Source of the DNA: Martinezella tropici
Lineage (GTDB): Bacteria; Pseudomonadota; Alphaproteobacteria; Rhizobiales; Rhizobiaceae
Direction of reading: 5' to 3'
DNA: 64,000 nt
Assembly (NCBI RefSeq): GCF_008370325.1
Contig: NZ_VNIP01000006.1
Span: forward strand, 496,001-560,000
Below are positions 16,676-25,613 of this stretch, in pieces. Below the pieces are notes generated by a model, which was given only the letters and a program-made list of their open reading frames with translations, did no database searches and was not told the DNA's origin. Made by a program: the position numbers and the translations under genes. How positions within the stretch are numbered: position 1 is the first letter of the stretch; each line of letters starts with the position of its first letter.

Positions 16676-17027
16676 GAAAACAAGCTCCGTGTTGTCCGCG
16701 GAGTATTGCGAAGCCGCCCGTAGAAGACGACAGCTTTCGAAGCCCGCAGGTTCAATTCGGCCTCACAATCTTGCAATGGTTATGGGAAGTCAACAAAGCG
16801 AAGCGACGGGTTGCCGGATCGTTCGTTTCAAATTTCCGGTCGTGAAATCGGTTGGACGCTGCCGACCTTGATGAGCCGTGCCGGCCGGACGTGGGATTGT
16901 CGATGCTTGGCTGTGATACAATTTTTTTGGAGGCAACTGTCGATTTGCGAATGACTGCTTCGTTGTCAATATGAGCGGGCTTGTTCAGCGGCAATGGTGC
17001 CAGCGTCTCGCTTCCGGAGGAATTTCC
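16676..17027. promoter_or_regulatory. Intergenic region with two TGTCGA boxes (candidate ECF42 promoter)
   Basis: 352 nt between the divergent VOC and YCII genes with no gene visible. TGTCGAT occurs twice, at 16898-16904 and 16938-16944, 130 and 90 nt upstream of the YCII start. TGTCGA is the -35 type element I remember for ECF42 sigma factors, so these are candidate autoregulated promoters. A GGAGGAA ribosome site sits just before ATG 17028. Confidence 0.45.
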
Positions 17028-17420
17028 ATGCGTTTCATGTCTATCGTCACCTCTGCCCATCACATGGCTCCGACGCCGGAGCTTGCCGAAGCCATGGGCA
17101 AGCTTGCCGATCGGGAGATCAAGGCCGGCCGCATGCTTGACACCGCGGGGCTGCTGCCGCTTGCGACCGGCGCTCGCGTCACGATCAAGGATCGCAAGTT
17201 GAGCATCGTCGACGGTCCGTTCGTGGAGGCCAAGGAGGTCATCGGCGGCTATGCGATCTTCGAGCTGCAAAGCAAGGAAGAGGCCGTGGCCCTGGCAGTG
17301 GAGTTCATGCAGCTGCACAAGGATTTCATGCCCGGCTGGGAAGGCACATGTGAAGTGCGTGCTTATTTCGAGCCCGGTGCGGAGGGGATATGCGATCCTC
17401 TTGCCGAAGCAAGGGCATGA
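17028..17420 (+). CDS. DGPF/YCII domain protein, partner of ECF42 sigma factor
   Basis: 130-residue YCII-related (DGPF) protein. The diagnostic DGPF motif is in LSIVDGPFVEAKEVIGGYAI; the N-terminus MRFMSIVTSAHHMAPTPEL starts the small alpha-beta barrel. GGAGGAA precedes ATG 17028. DGPF proteins are the standard genomic partner of ECF42 sigma factors, and the sigma gene follows within about 30 nt, so the two form an operon. Biochemical activity is unknown. Confidence 0.9.
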   Translation: MRFMSIVTSAHHMAPTPELAEAMGKLADREIKAGRMLDTAGLLPLATGARVTIKDRKLSIVDGPFVEAKEVIGGYAIFELQSKEEAVALAVEFMQLHKDFMPGWEGTCEVRAYFEPGAEGICDPLAEARA

Positions 17421-17451
17421 TGCTTTCGGCCTATCATCGGGGCGGGCGGCC

Positions 17452-18723
17452 GTGACGGCCGCCGGCACCCATCGGGCGATTCTGGCCGTCTGGCGGATCG
17501 AACAGCCACGGCTCATCACCAGCCTGGCGCGATTGCTGCGCGACGTGCCGCTGGCCGAGGATCTGACACAGGAAGCGCTTGTGGTCGCCCTGGAGCGATG
17601 GCCGGAAACGGGCATCCCCGAGCGCCCAGGCGCATGGCTGATGACCACTGCCAAGCGCCGGGCGCTCGACCATCTGCGCCGTCGCCGGATGCTCGACCAG
17701 AAGCACGAGATGATCGTTCGGGAAATGGAAGAGGACGAACGGATCATGCCAGACCTGGACACTCCTCTCGATGACGATATCGGCGACGAAATGCTGCGCC
17801 TGATCTTCACGGCGTGCCATCCGCTGATTGCGCGCGAGGCACGCGTGGCGCTTGCCTTGCGGATGATCTGCGGCCTGACGACCGAGGAAATCGCCAGAGC
17901 GTTTCTCCTGTCGGAAGCGACGATCGCCCAACGCATCGTCCGCGCCAAGAAGACGTTGTCGGAATCGGGGCTTGCCTATGAAACGCCGCATGGCGAGGAA
18001 TTGTCAGAGCGCCTGGCTTCGGTGCTGGAAGTCGTCTACCTGATCTTCAACGAGGGTTATACCGCCGCGCGCGGCGAGAACTGGCTTCGGCTGCAACTAT
18101 GCAATGAGGCGCTGCGGCTGGGCAGAGTGTTGACCTCCGTTGCCCCGCTGGAGCCGGAGGCGCATGCGCTGCTGGCCCTGATGGAGCTGAACGCGTCCCG
18201 CGCGGCTGCCCGGACTGGTGCCGACGGCAACCCGATCCTCCTGCTCGAGCAGAATCGCGGCCGCTGGGATCGATTGCAGATTCAGCGCGGTTTGAAGGCC
18301 CTGAGGCGGGTAGAGGAGCTCGGGGGCGCCAGCGGGATCTATGCCTTGCAAGCCGCGATCGTCGCATGTCACGCGCGGGCGAGGACGGCCGATGAAACCG
18401 ACTGGCGGCAGATCGCCGATCTTTATGCCGAGCTTGCCGAACTTATGCGTTCGCCGATTGTCGAACTCAATCGTGCGGTCGCCATCGGCATGGTCGACGG
18501 TCCCGAAGCGGCATTGGAGATCATTGAAGGTCTTCGCGACGAGCCGGCGCTGAAGGGCTATCATCTTTTGTCGAGCGTTCGCGGAGATCTTCTTTATAAA
18601 CTTGGTCGATACGGCGAAGCGCGGCTGGCCTTCGAAGCGGCAGCCGCGATCGCTGAAAATCAGAGGGAGCGTGATCTCCTGCTGCGCCGCGCCGCCGAAG
18701 CTGCCGGCGCGGAGAAGGAGTGA
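17452..18723 (+). CDS. ECF42-type RNA polymerase sigma factor with C-terminal TPR-like extension
   Basis: 423-residue extracytoplasmic-function sigma factor, far longer than a plain ECF (about 180-200). Region 2 is in SLARLLRDVPLAEDLTQEAL ... PGAWLMTTAKRRALDHLRRR; region 4 in RVALALRMICGLTTEEIARA ... SEATIAQRIVRAKKTLSESG; the remaining 230 residues are the helical extension typical of ECF42 (VYLIFNEGYTAARGENW, AIVACHARARTADETDWRQI, SPIVELNRAVAIGMVDGPEA). No anti-sigma factor is adjacent, as expected for the group. GTG 17452 was picked by family length; TTG 17401, overlapping the YCII gene, is an alternative. Confidence 0.88.
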   Translation: MTAAGTHRAILAVWRIEQPRLITSLARLLRDVPLAEDLTQEALVVALERWPETGIPERPGAWLMTTAKRRALDHLRRRRMLDQKHEMIVREMEEDERIMPDLDTPLDDDIGDEMLRLIFTACHPLIAREARVALALRMICGLTTEEIARAFLLSEATIAQRIVRAKKTLSESGLAYETPHGEELSERLASVLEVVYLIFNEGYTAARGENWLRLQLCNEALRLGRVLTSVAPLEPEAHALLALMELNASRAAARTGADGNPILLLEQNRGRWDRLQIQRGLKALRRVEELGGASGIYALQAAIVACHARARTADETDWRQIADLYAELAELMRSPIVELNRAVAIGMVDGPEAALEIIEGLRDEPALKGYHLLSSVRGDLLYKLGRYGEARLAFEAAAAIAENQRERDLLLRRAAEAAGAEKE

Positions 18724-18754
18724 CCCGCCCATCGGCGGGCCAACTTGCTTCGGG

Positions 18755-20155
18755 CTATTCCGCAGCCTGATAATTCGCGGCTCTGGCGGCGGACGAACGC
18801 GGGCCGAGGGCTGCGAGCAGCGTGATGGCGGCAGCGAGGATCGTCACGAAACCGATGCCGGCAACATAGGGGTCCCAGCCGAAGTTCGGAGCCGCGCTGA
18901 AGACTGCTGATGCCGCCGCCAGGATGATGCCGCCGCCGATCTGGAAGGAGGCAAACAGCATGCCCGAAGCCAGGCCGGATTCATCGTCGCCAACGTCGGA
19001 GAGGGCGGCGACCTGGATCGATGGGTAGGTCATGGCATAGCCGACACCGAGCAGGAGCTGCGAGATGGCGACGAGCACTATCGTATCGATATGTCCGGCC
19101 GACAGTACCCAGAAAAGATAGCTGATGGCCTGCAATCCCACGCCGAAGGTCATCAGCAGGGTCGTGCCGCGATTCTGGCCGATCGTCGCGAAGCGTGGTG
19201 CCAGGAACATGACGCAGGTGCCGCCGATGGCGAAGGCGAAGCCGGTTGCAAAGGCCGACCAGCCGACGACGGTCTGGTAATAGAGCGTCGCGATGAACTG
19301 GAAGCCGACATAGGCTCCCTGATACAGAGCGGCGATGGCATTGGCATGGCTGAGCTTGGTGCGGCGGAACATGGCAAGTGGCACCATCGGATCATGATGG
19401 CGCGATTCCACGATCAGGAACAGGACGATCAGGATCAATGCGGCGAGGAGCGAACCCCAGGTCGCAAAGGCTTGCCAGCCATCGGCGGCGGCATTGGTGA
19501 CGCCGAAGACGAAGAGCAGCAGTCCGGGCGTGATCGTCAGGGCACCGGCCCAATCGAAACGAGCTCCCGGGCCGCTGCGCTTTTGGTCAGCCGGCAGGAC
19601 CAGTGGAGCGATGATCAGCGCCAGGATGGCGACGGGAGCACCCATGACGAGGGTCGCGCGCCAGCTGACGAGGGTTGCCGCGCCGCCCAGCACCATGCCG
19701 AGCACGAAGCCGGCAGCACCGGTGGAGGAGAAGACGCCAAGCGCTTTGGCGCGGGCATTGCCTTCTCCGAAGACGGAGAGAAGGAGGGCAAGTGCCGCCG
19801 GTGCGGTGAAAGCGGCGGCGATGCCCTTGATCAGGCGAGCGGCGATCAGGGTTGGGGCGCTATCGACGAAGCCGCCGGCAATGCTGGCGGCGGCAAAGAC
19901 GGCGAGCGACCAGAGGAAGACGCGGCGGTGGCCGAAAAGATCGGCGACACGGCCGCCGAGCAGCAGGAAGCCGCCATAGCCGAGCACATAGGCGCTGACG
20001 GCCCATTGCAGGGAGGTCGCCTGCATGCCGAGCTCTTTCTGGATCGCGGGCAGGGCCACGCCAATGGTGGAGACGTCCATGGCGTCGAGGAAATTGGCGG
20101 CGCATAGCAGCAGCAACGCCAATCCCGCCCCGCTTCGGGTTTGTGAAGAAGTCAT
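18755..20155 (-). CDS. MFS drug-efflux-type transporter (DHA2, about 14 helices)
   Basis: 466-residue major facilitator with FLDAMDVSTIGVALPAIQKE in helix 1 (family motif D), the loop 2-3 motif GGRVADLFGHRRVFLWS, and helix-5-type SSTGAAGFVLGMVLGGAATL. The number of hydrophobic stretches (about 14) fits the EmrB/QacA-like DHA2 group of proton-driven multidrug exporters. A divergent LysR gene lies 120 nt away and is its likely regulator. Confidence 0.88.
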   Translation of the reverse strand: MTSSQTRSGAGLALLLLCAANFLDAMDVSTIGVALPAIQKELGMQATSLQWAVSAYVLGYGGFLLLGGRVADLFGHRRVFLWSLAVFAAASIAGGFVDSAPTLIAARLIKGIAAAFTAPAALALLLSVFGEGNARAKALGVFSSTGAAGFVLGMVLGGAATLVSWRATLVMGAPVAILALIIAPLVLPADQKRSGPGARFDWAGALTITPGLLLFVFGVTNAAADGWQAFATWGSLLAALILIVLFLIVESRHHDPMVPLAMFRRTKLSHANAIAALYQGAYVGFQFIATLYYQTVVGWSAFATGFAFAIGGTCVMFLAPRFATIGQNRGTTLLMTFGVGLQAISYLFWVLSAGHIDTIVLVAISQLLLGVGYAMTYPSIQVAALSDVGDDESGLASGMLFASFQIGGGIILAAASAVFSAAPNFGWDPYVAGIGFVTILAAAITLLAALGPRSSAARAANYQAAE

Positions 20156-20275
20156 CGGGATCGTTCCTTTCTAGGTTGCCGCCTTTTGGGAGGTTGAAAG
20201 CGGCAGGGAACGAGAAAATGTACATCTTCAAACCCTATTGCAAATTGATAGTAACCATGTCAGGTATTACCGGCG

Positions 20276-21271
20276 ATGATGAATGATGCGACCCTGCGAA
20301 AAATCGATCTCAACCTGCTGCTCGCCTTCTCCGTGCTGATGCAGGAGCGGAATGTGAGCCGTGCGGCCGAGCGCCTGCTGCTTGGCCAGCCGGGTCTTTC
20401 TGCCGCGCTTCGCCGGCTGCGCGAGACGCTGGATGACGAATTGTTCGTCCGTGTCGGGCGCGGCTTGCAGCCCACACCGCGCGCGCTGTCCATCGCGCCG
20501 GCGATCGAGGATGCTCTCTCCGGCATCGAGCGTGCCATCCGCCCGCCGGCAGCCTTCGATCCGGGAAGCTGGCAGGGGGAATTCCGCATCGGGCTTTGCG
20601 ACAATCTCGAATCATCCTTCTTCGGGCCGCTGGCGGCGCGGTTGCGCCAGCTGGCGCCGAATGCCCGGCTGACCAGCGTCGCCTTCGACCGGCGTGACGC
20701 CGTGCGGCTGCTGGATGAGGGCGCCTTTGACTTCAGCATCTCGGTGCATGATGAGCCCGCCTCTTGGCATGTTCGCGCGCCGCTGTTCGAACAGGCTTCG
20801 CTCTGCATCTACGATGCCCGGCATCTCAAATGCGCGACGCCGCTGAGCCTGAAGCATTTCGCCAGCGCGCCGCATGTGACCGTTTCGCTTGAAGGCTCCA
20901 TATCCACCAGTGTCGACGTCGCTCTCGCGCGCCTCGGCCATCGCCGGCAGGTGGTGGCGACGGTTCCCCGCTTTTCCGCCCTGCCGACGACGCTGCAGGC
21001 CATCCCGGCCATTGCGACGGTTCCTGAAGCGATTGCCCGCTGCATGGCACAACTGCATGATCTCACGATTTCGGAGCCGCCGTTCGAACTGCCGGCCGAT
21101 CCGGTAACGATGCTCTATCGCCGCATCGATCAGGCCGACGGCCGCTCGGTGTGGTTTCGCCGCCTGTTCGTGGAGGTGGTGACGGCAGCGCTTGAGGCGA
21201 GCGGGTGCCGCATGGGCGTATCCACGGATGCCTGCTGCTACGATCCGCCTGTACTCGCCGAGGCGGTATGA
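20276..21271 (+). CDS. LysR family transcriptional regulator
   Basis: 331-residue LysR regulator: helix-turn-helix within LRKIDLNLLLAFSVLMQERN-VSRAAERLLLGQPGLSAALR, then an effector domain. The LDLNLL-like opening and LFVRVGRGLQPTPRALSIAP place it in the NodD/LinR-like subgroup that often responds to aromatics. It is divergent from the MFS exporter and probably controls it. A GNAT gene follows 20 nt downstream on the same strand. Confidence 0.9.
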   Translation: MMNDATLRKIDLNLLLAFSVLMQERNVSRAAERLLLGQPGLSAALRRLRETLDDELFVRVGRGLQPTPRALSIAPAIEDALSGIERAIRPPAAFDPGSWQGEFRIGLCDNLESSFFGPLAARLRQLAPNARLTSVAFDRRDAVRLLDEGAFDFSISVHDEPASWHVRAPLFEQASLCIYDARHLKCATPLSLKHFASAPHVTVSLEGSISTSVDVALARLGHRRQVVATVPRFSALPTTLQAIPAIATVPEAIARCMAQLHDLTISEPPFELPADPVTMLYRRIDQADGRSVWFRRLFVEVVTAALEASGCRMGVSTDACCYDPPVLAEAV

Positions 21272-21291
21272 CCCTTCGAGGGGGAGGGGCC

Positions 21292-21795
21292 ATGATCCGA
21301 CATACGTCGCGCCTTTTCCTGCGGATGCCGGAAGAGCGGGATATCGACTTTCTTACGGCCCTGTTTTCGCGGCCGGAACTGGTCGCCCATCGGCCCGATC
21401 CGAGACCGGATTCTTCAGAAGAAAGCGCTCGGCGGTTGGCCCGTGACCGGGCACACTGGCGCCTGCACGGGTTCGGGCGCTGGGCGATCGAAACGGAACG
21501 GCGGCTGATCGGTTTTGGGGGCGTTACCGTCTCAACGGAATTCGAAGGGCTCAATCTCTCCTATCATCTGCATCCCGATTACTGGGGAAGCGGTTATGCG
21601 ACGGAGCTGGTGAGGGAAGCCCTGGCCTTCGCCCGCAATGATCTGAAGGCGAAGCGGGTTGTCGGGCTCGTTCGGCCGATCAATATTGCCTCGCGGCGAG
21701 TACTGGAGAAGTGCGGATTTGATTTCGAACGCGAAGTCATGCTGCATGGAGCGCCAACTCATCTCCTGTCCCATAGGATGGCGGGTGTCGATTGA
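21292..21795 (+). CDS. GNAT family N-acetyltransferase (RimJ/RimL-like)
   Basis: 167-residue GNAT protein: RLFLRMPEERDIDFLTALFS opening, GRWAIETERRLIGFGGVTVS, and the acetyl-CoA-binding block LHPDYWGSGYATELVREALA, ending with VGLVRPINIASRRVLEKCGF. Start at 21292 preceded by GGGGAGGGG. It lies 20 nt after the LysR stop, so the two may be co-transcribed. Confidence 0.88.
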   Translation: MIRHTSRLFLRMPEERDIDFLTALFSRPELVAHRPDPRPDSSEESARRLARDRAHWRLHGFGRWAIETERRLIGFGGVTVSTEFEGLNLSYHLHPDYWGSGYATELVREALAFARNDLKAKRVVGLVRPINIASRRVLEKCGFDFEREVMLHGAPTHLLSHRMAGVD

Positions 21796-21817
21796 CGGGA
21801 TTGGACGCGTGGCTAGT

Positions 21818-22279
21818 TTAGCCGTCCGGATAGGGCATGCCGTCCTTGTGCACGAAGCGTCCGTCCGTGCTGGAGCTCATCATGTCGACATCAGAACAGG
21901 TAATGAGGTCCGTGGGCGAGCGCGTGCCTGCCTCGAGATAAACAGCCGTCGTGTTCGATTTGTTGATCATGTGATGGCCGTTGCCCGAACCTTTCGGGAA
22001 GGCGGCGCAATCGCCGGCGCGTAAGATGGTTTCACCATCATCCTCGATCAGCGTGAGTTCGCCTTCTAATATATAGACGAACTCATCCTCCTCCGAATGC
22101 CAGTGCCGCTGGCTCGACCAATTGCCCGGCGGCAGCCGCATCAGGTTGACGCCGAAATCCGTGAGGCCGCCGGCATTGCCCAGCCGCTGGCGTATGCGCT
22201 CGGCGCAGGGGTCATTGAAGGGGGCTGGATAACGCGTGCCTTTGACTTCGGGTATGGCTGCAATATCGATCTTCGGCAT
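21818..22279 (-). CDS. Cupin domain protein
   Basis: 153-residue cupin: QRHWHSEEDEFVYILEGELT (motif 1) and GDCAAFPKGSGNGHHMINKS (motif 2) form the metal site; the C-terminal SSTDGRFVHKDGMPYPDG tail is conserved in the rhizobial members I know. Ribosome site AGGA. Role unknown; convergent with the GNAT gene. Confidence 0.85.
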   Translation of the reverse strand: MPKIDIAAIPEVKGTRYPAPFNDPCAERIRQRLGNAGGLTDFGVNLMRLPPGNWSSQRHWHSEEDEFVYILEGELTLIEDDGETILRAGDCAAFPKGSGNGHHMINKSNTTAVYLEAGTRSPTDLITCSDVDMMSSSTDGRFVHKDGMPYPDG

Positions 22280-22409
22280 GATGATCCTGCCTGCGATTTG
22301 CCATGGATGGATGCGCTGTCTGTGTGGTCAAGTCTACCAAAACTCATCACTGCCAGTCCAGCAATGTATCTCGGTAAAGCGCGTGGGAAGTGCTGGTGAA
22401 TTGCCTTTG

Positions 22410-22486
22410 TTGTCACCTGGTTGTCATCGTTCGTACACACATGCGGCGTTTGAGCAACACATCATATGTACATGCTGTCACATATG
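22410..22486. promoter_or_regulatory. Direct repeats and inverted repeat upstream of the porin gene
   Basis: The 364-nt region 22280-22643 between the cupin and porin genes has no gene. It contains TTGTCA twice at 22410 and 22421, an 11-bp spacing typical of OmpR-family binding, and an inverted repeat CATATGT (22463-22469) / ACATATG (22480-22486). These are plausible regulator sites for the porin; identity of the regulator is unknown. Confidence 0.4.
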
Positions 22487-22643
22487 TTTAGGCCCTGCGT
22501 AGACCCTTGTAAAAGCAAAATAGTAAATGCAGCTTACTAACCGAAAGTGAAGCCTTGTGCTTCGAGTTTGGCACTGGAACTTGATGTCGAGCGGTCCCCC
22601 AGGTTCGTCCATCGCGCGAGTTCATTTGACGGATGGAGTTACC

Positions 22644-23744
22644 ATGAACATCAAGAGTTTGCTTATCGGTTCCGCTGCTGCCCTCTGTGCCGTATCCGGC
22701 GCGCATGCGGCCGATGCCATTGTTGCCGCAGAGCCGGAGCCGCTGGAATATGTCCGCATCTGCGATGCGTTCGGCGCTGGCTACTTCTTCATTCCCGGCA
22801 CCGAGACCTGCTTGCGGGTTGGCGGCAAGGTCCGCACCGAGGGCCAGTGGAAGGATCCCTATAATCGCGCCAGCAGCTTCGGCACCAAGTGGCACACCCG
22901 CGCCGAACTCAACCTCAATACCGCGACCGATACCGAATATGGTCCGTTGAAGACCGAAACCATCGTGCGCTGGGACTGGAACGACGGCAACGCAACGTCT
23001 ACTAATCTGCTGTGGGCCTATATCACGCTCGGCGGCTTCACCGTGGGTAAGACGGACTCGCAGTATAACCAGTTCACCGGTTACGCCGGCGACGTGATCC
23101 AGGACGATGTGATCTATGACGGCCCGTACGAACTGAACCAGATCACCTACAACTACGATAGCGGCACCGGCTTCACCGGCGTCATCTCGCTCGAAGACAG
23201 CAATTCCGGATCCACCACCAGCGCCTATGGCGGCAGCTGGCAGCTGTCCGAGGCCGATCATTACGCGCCGAACGTCGTCGCCGGCCTCGGCTACAAGGCC
23301 GGGGCATGGCAGTTCCGTGTCGTCGGCGGCTATGACTCGATCGTCGAGGAAGGCGCCATCAAGGCCCGTATCGATGCCGACTTCGGCGTTTTCTCGGCCT
23401 TCCTGATGGGCGGCTGGAACACCGACGGCGACAAGCTCAACCAGTATGCCGGCTCGAACCAGAACGTCTCGGCCTGCACGACCTCCGACGGCGTTGTTCA
23501 CGGCGCGGACTGCGGCTGGGGTGACTGGGCTGTCTGGGGCGGTGTCGGCGTTCCGGTTAACGACAAGCTGAAGTGGAACCTGCAGCTCGCCTATACCGAC
23601 TCGAAGATTTTCGAAGCCACCACCAACGTCAAGTTTAATCCGGTCAAGAACCTGCTCATCGAGCCGGAAGTGACCTATGTTCACTACGACCTGCCGGGTG
23701 ACGATACCTTCTCAGGTATCCTTCGCTTTGAACGGACGTTCTGA
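22644..23744 (+). CDS. RopA-like outer-membrane porin (Porin_2 family)
   Basis: 366-residue alphaproteobacterial trimeric porin. Signal peptide MNIKSLLIGSAAALCAVSGA with cleavage after AHA. The mature start AAEPEPLEYVRICDAFGAGY plus TCLRVGGKVRTEGQWK is the hallmark of rhizobial porins, and the chain ends in Phe (GILRFERTF), as needed for barrel insertion. Two cysteines in the first 60 mature residues (C near VRIC and TETC) and two in the SACTT/DCGW loop are family-typical. Ribosome site GGAG. Terminator hairpin at 23778. Confidence 0.92.
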   Translation: MNIKSLLIGSAAALCAVSGAHAADAIVAAEPEPLEYVRICDAFGAGYFFIPGTETCLRVGGKVRTEGQWKDPYNRASSFGTKWHTRAELNLNTATDTEYGPLKTETIVRWDWNDGNATSTNLLWAYITLGGFTVGKTDSQYNQFTGYAGDVIQDDVIYDGPYELNQITYNYDSGTGFTGVISLEDSNSGSTTSAYGGSWQLSEADHYAPNVVAGLGYKAGAWQFRVVGGYDSIVEEGAIKARIDADFGVFSAFLMGGWNTDGDKLNQYAGSNQNVSACTTSDGVVHGADCGWGDWAVWGGVGVPVNDKLKWNLQLAYTDSKIFEATTNVKFNPVKNLLIEPEVTYVHYDLPGDDTFSGILRFERTF

Positions 23745-23777
23745 CGCTTTCGGTCTGATATGACCTTCATCTTGAAT

Positions 23778-23801
23778 AGGCCCGGTATTCATATCGGGCC
23801 T
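23778..23801 (+). terminator. Terminator of the porin gene
   Basis: AGGCCCG (23778-23784) / CGGGCCT (23795-23801) around a 10-nt loop, 33 nt after the porin stop; the downstream side is only moderately T-rich. The rest of 23802-24031 holds no gene that I can support. Confidence 0.6.
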
Positions 23802-24031
23802 CATCTCTTGCCGGATGATTTCTAGAATCTCCGCTCGGCCCGCATCTGCCCATAGGCACCATGCGGTGCATGCTGACCTCTAGCGCAATCGTACCCAAAC
23901 GGGCGCCGGGTCACCCCTGGCAGTGATCAAACAGCCGATAAAGGGAAGTCGGCTCACTGTCATAAATCCAATGCTAATCAACGACTATCTCATTTTCGAT
24001 AGCGCTCTTCAGCGCGACCAAAGGAAGCCCC

Positions 24032-24343
24032 ATGAAGACGATCATCATACTTGCCGCAATTGGAATGTTCTCCACGAACGCGATGGCCATGTCGGCCTAT
24101 AACTCCAAGTCGATGACCTGCGCGACCGTGCATGAAAAGATGGCCCAGGAAGGGTCGATCGTGCTGAGATATCCCTCGCACCATCCGGGCCTGATGATGT
24201 ACCATCGCACCGTCTCGAATTCGATGTCCTGCCTCGGACAGGGCGCGATGGCCAGCGCCAGCGTGCCCACGAGCGACGATCCGAAGTGCAAGATCAAGAC
24301 GTGCAGCTTCTCTACGGGCAAGGGTCCGAACAAGAATCACTGA
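24032..24343 (+). CDS. Small secreted cysteine-containing protein, function unknown
   Basis: 103 residues: signal peptide MKTIIILAAIGMFSTNAMAM with likely cleavage near AMA, then an 80-residue periplasmic domain with four cysteines (MTCATV, SMSCLG, PKCKIKTCSF), compatible with two disulfides. A clear AAAGGAAG ribosome site precedes the ATG. Proteins with this YNSKSMTCATVHEKMAQEG pattern occur in rhizobia; I know no function. A strong terminator follows at 24403. Confidence 0.75.
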   Translation: MKTIIILAAIGMFSTNAMAMSAYNSKSMTCATVHEKMAQEGSIVLRYPSHHPGLMMYHRTVSNSMSCLGQGAMASASVPTSDDPKCKIKTCSFSTGKGPNKNH

Positions 24344-24402
24344 GCCGAAAGCAGGGCTGATTGTCATTAAGGATCAGCCGCCGGACCTTCTCGGATCGCA
24401 AT

Positions 24403-24434
24403 ATCAGACGGCAGGAAAGCTCCTGCCGTCTGAT
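24403..24434 (+). terminator. 14-bp stem terminator
   Basis: ATCAGACGGCAGGA (24403-24416), loop AAGC, TCCTGCCGTCTGAT (24421-24434), followed by GTTCTC. It lies 60 nt after the small secreted protein gene. Confidence 0.75.
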
Positions 24435-24599
24435 GTTCTCATTATGCTTCAGGCCGAAACCGGCCGCCAAAGAGCATTTCACCGCACATTCGGCAGGATG
24501 AAAGTGAGAACGCGTGTGCTATTATCGCACCCATGAATGGCTGATACGATCAGTGCTGCGGCTCGCGCTCTTTCGCGGAAACATTTGCGGGGTTATCCA

Positions 24600-25502
24600 A
24601 TGCCGCTTGTTTACAGACCTGCTCGCGCGGACGATTTGGCCGCGACTGATGCTTTGGTGGTTGCCTGCATCAACGATCTCACGGTCCGGCATGGCTTCGG
24701 CCCGATGGCGACGGCAAGCCCTCCCAGCTTTCAGCTGTTTTCGCTGGAGGACGATCCCGATGGATTATGGGTCGCAGAGGACGGCGAGGAAATTCTCGGT
24801 TTTGCCTGGAGTTGGGTTTGCGGCGATGTCTGGTTCCTCGCCCAGCTGTTCGTCGATCCCGCCCGACAGGGCGAGGGCATCGGCAATGAACTCTTGAAAC
24901 GGACGATGGATCACGCCCGGAAATCGGGAGCGGCTCACAAGGCACTGATTACCTTCACCTTCAATCGTGTCTCGCAGGGCCTTTACATGCGGCACCGCCT
25001 CTTTCCCAAGATGCCGATTTACTTTTTCAACGTCGAGCGCGAACGGATAAGGCAGACCTTGCCGCAACCGCCATTGCGCGCCACCGCGATCGACGGCGGC
25101 GCTGCGACCATGGAAAATCTCGCCGGGATCGATTCCCGCGCCATCGGCGCTTCACGGGAGAAGCATCACCGCTATCTGCTCGACGACCCGGCGACCAAAG
25201 GGGTTTTGCTCTACGCCGGCGATGATATCGCCGGCTACGGCTATATCGGCTCCAACGGGCACATCGGCCCCCTCGCGGTCCCGCGTCCTGACCTTCTCCG
25301 CAATGCCTTTGCGACCATGCTGAAGCTCGCGGCTGACGGCTCTGCTGAGAAGATATCGGCCTTCCTGCCAGGTACATGCGACAGCGCCTTGAGCCTTGCG
25401 ATCGATCAAGGCATGCGGATCACCTTCCCAATGCTGCTGATGGCATCGCCCGGCTACGGAGACTGGACGCAGTATCTGCCGCGAAATCCGGGGTTTATGT
25501 AA
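24600..25502 (+). CDS. GNAT family acetyltransferase with second domain
   Basis: 300-residue protein. The N-terminal half is a GNAT domain: LVYRPARADDLAATDALVVA, FAWSWVCGDVWFLAQLFVDP, and the acetyl-CoA loop ARQGEGIGNELLKRTMDHAR. The C-terminal half (from about residue 170) has another GNAT-like fold (GVLLYAGDDIAGYGYIGSNG, HIGPLAVPRPDLLRNAFATM) without a clear acetyl-CoA motif, so this is a tandem-domain member. Start 24600 (after GGGG) is chosen over an in-frame ATG at 24537 that lacks a ribosome site. Substrate unknown. Confidence 0.82.
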   Translation: MPLVYRPARADDLAATDALVVACINDLTVRHGFGPMATASPPSFQLFSLEDDPDGLWVAEDGEEILGFAWSWVCGDVWFLAQLFVDPARQGEGIGNELLKRTMDHARKSGAAHKALITFTFNRVSQGLYMRHRLFPKMPIYFFNVERERIRQTLPQPPLRATAIDGGAATMENLAGIDSRAIGASREKHHRYLLDDPATKGVLLYAGDDIAGYGYIGSNGHIGPLAVPRPDLLRNAFATMLKLAADGSAEKISAFLPGTCDSALSLAIDQGMRITFPMLLMASPGYGDWTQYLPRNPGFM

Positions 25503-25613
25503 TAAGTCAGGAAATGGCGCGCCGGACGAGATGAAACTGGGCACCGCTATGTCATTGTTTGTACGATGGCAAACGCCTGCGATTGATCCAGTACGTGTCG
25601 GGCGCAGGAGCGG

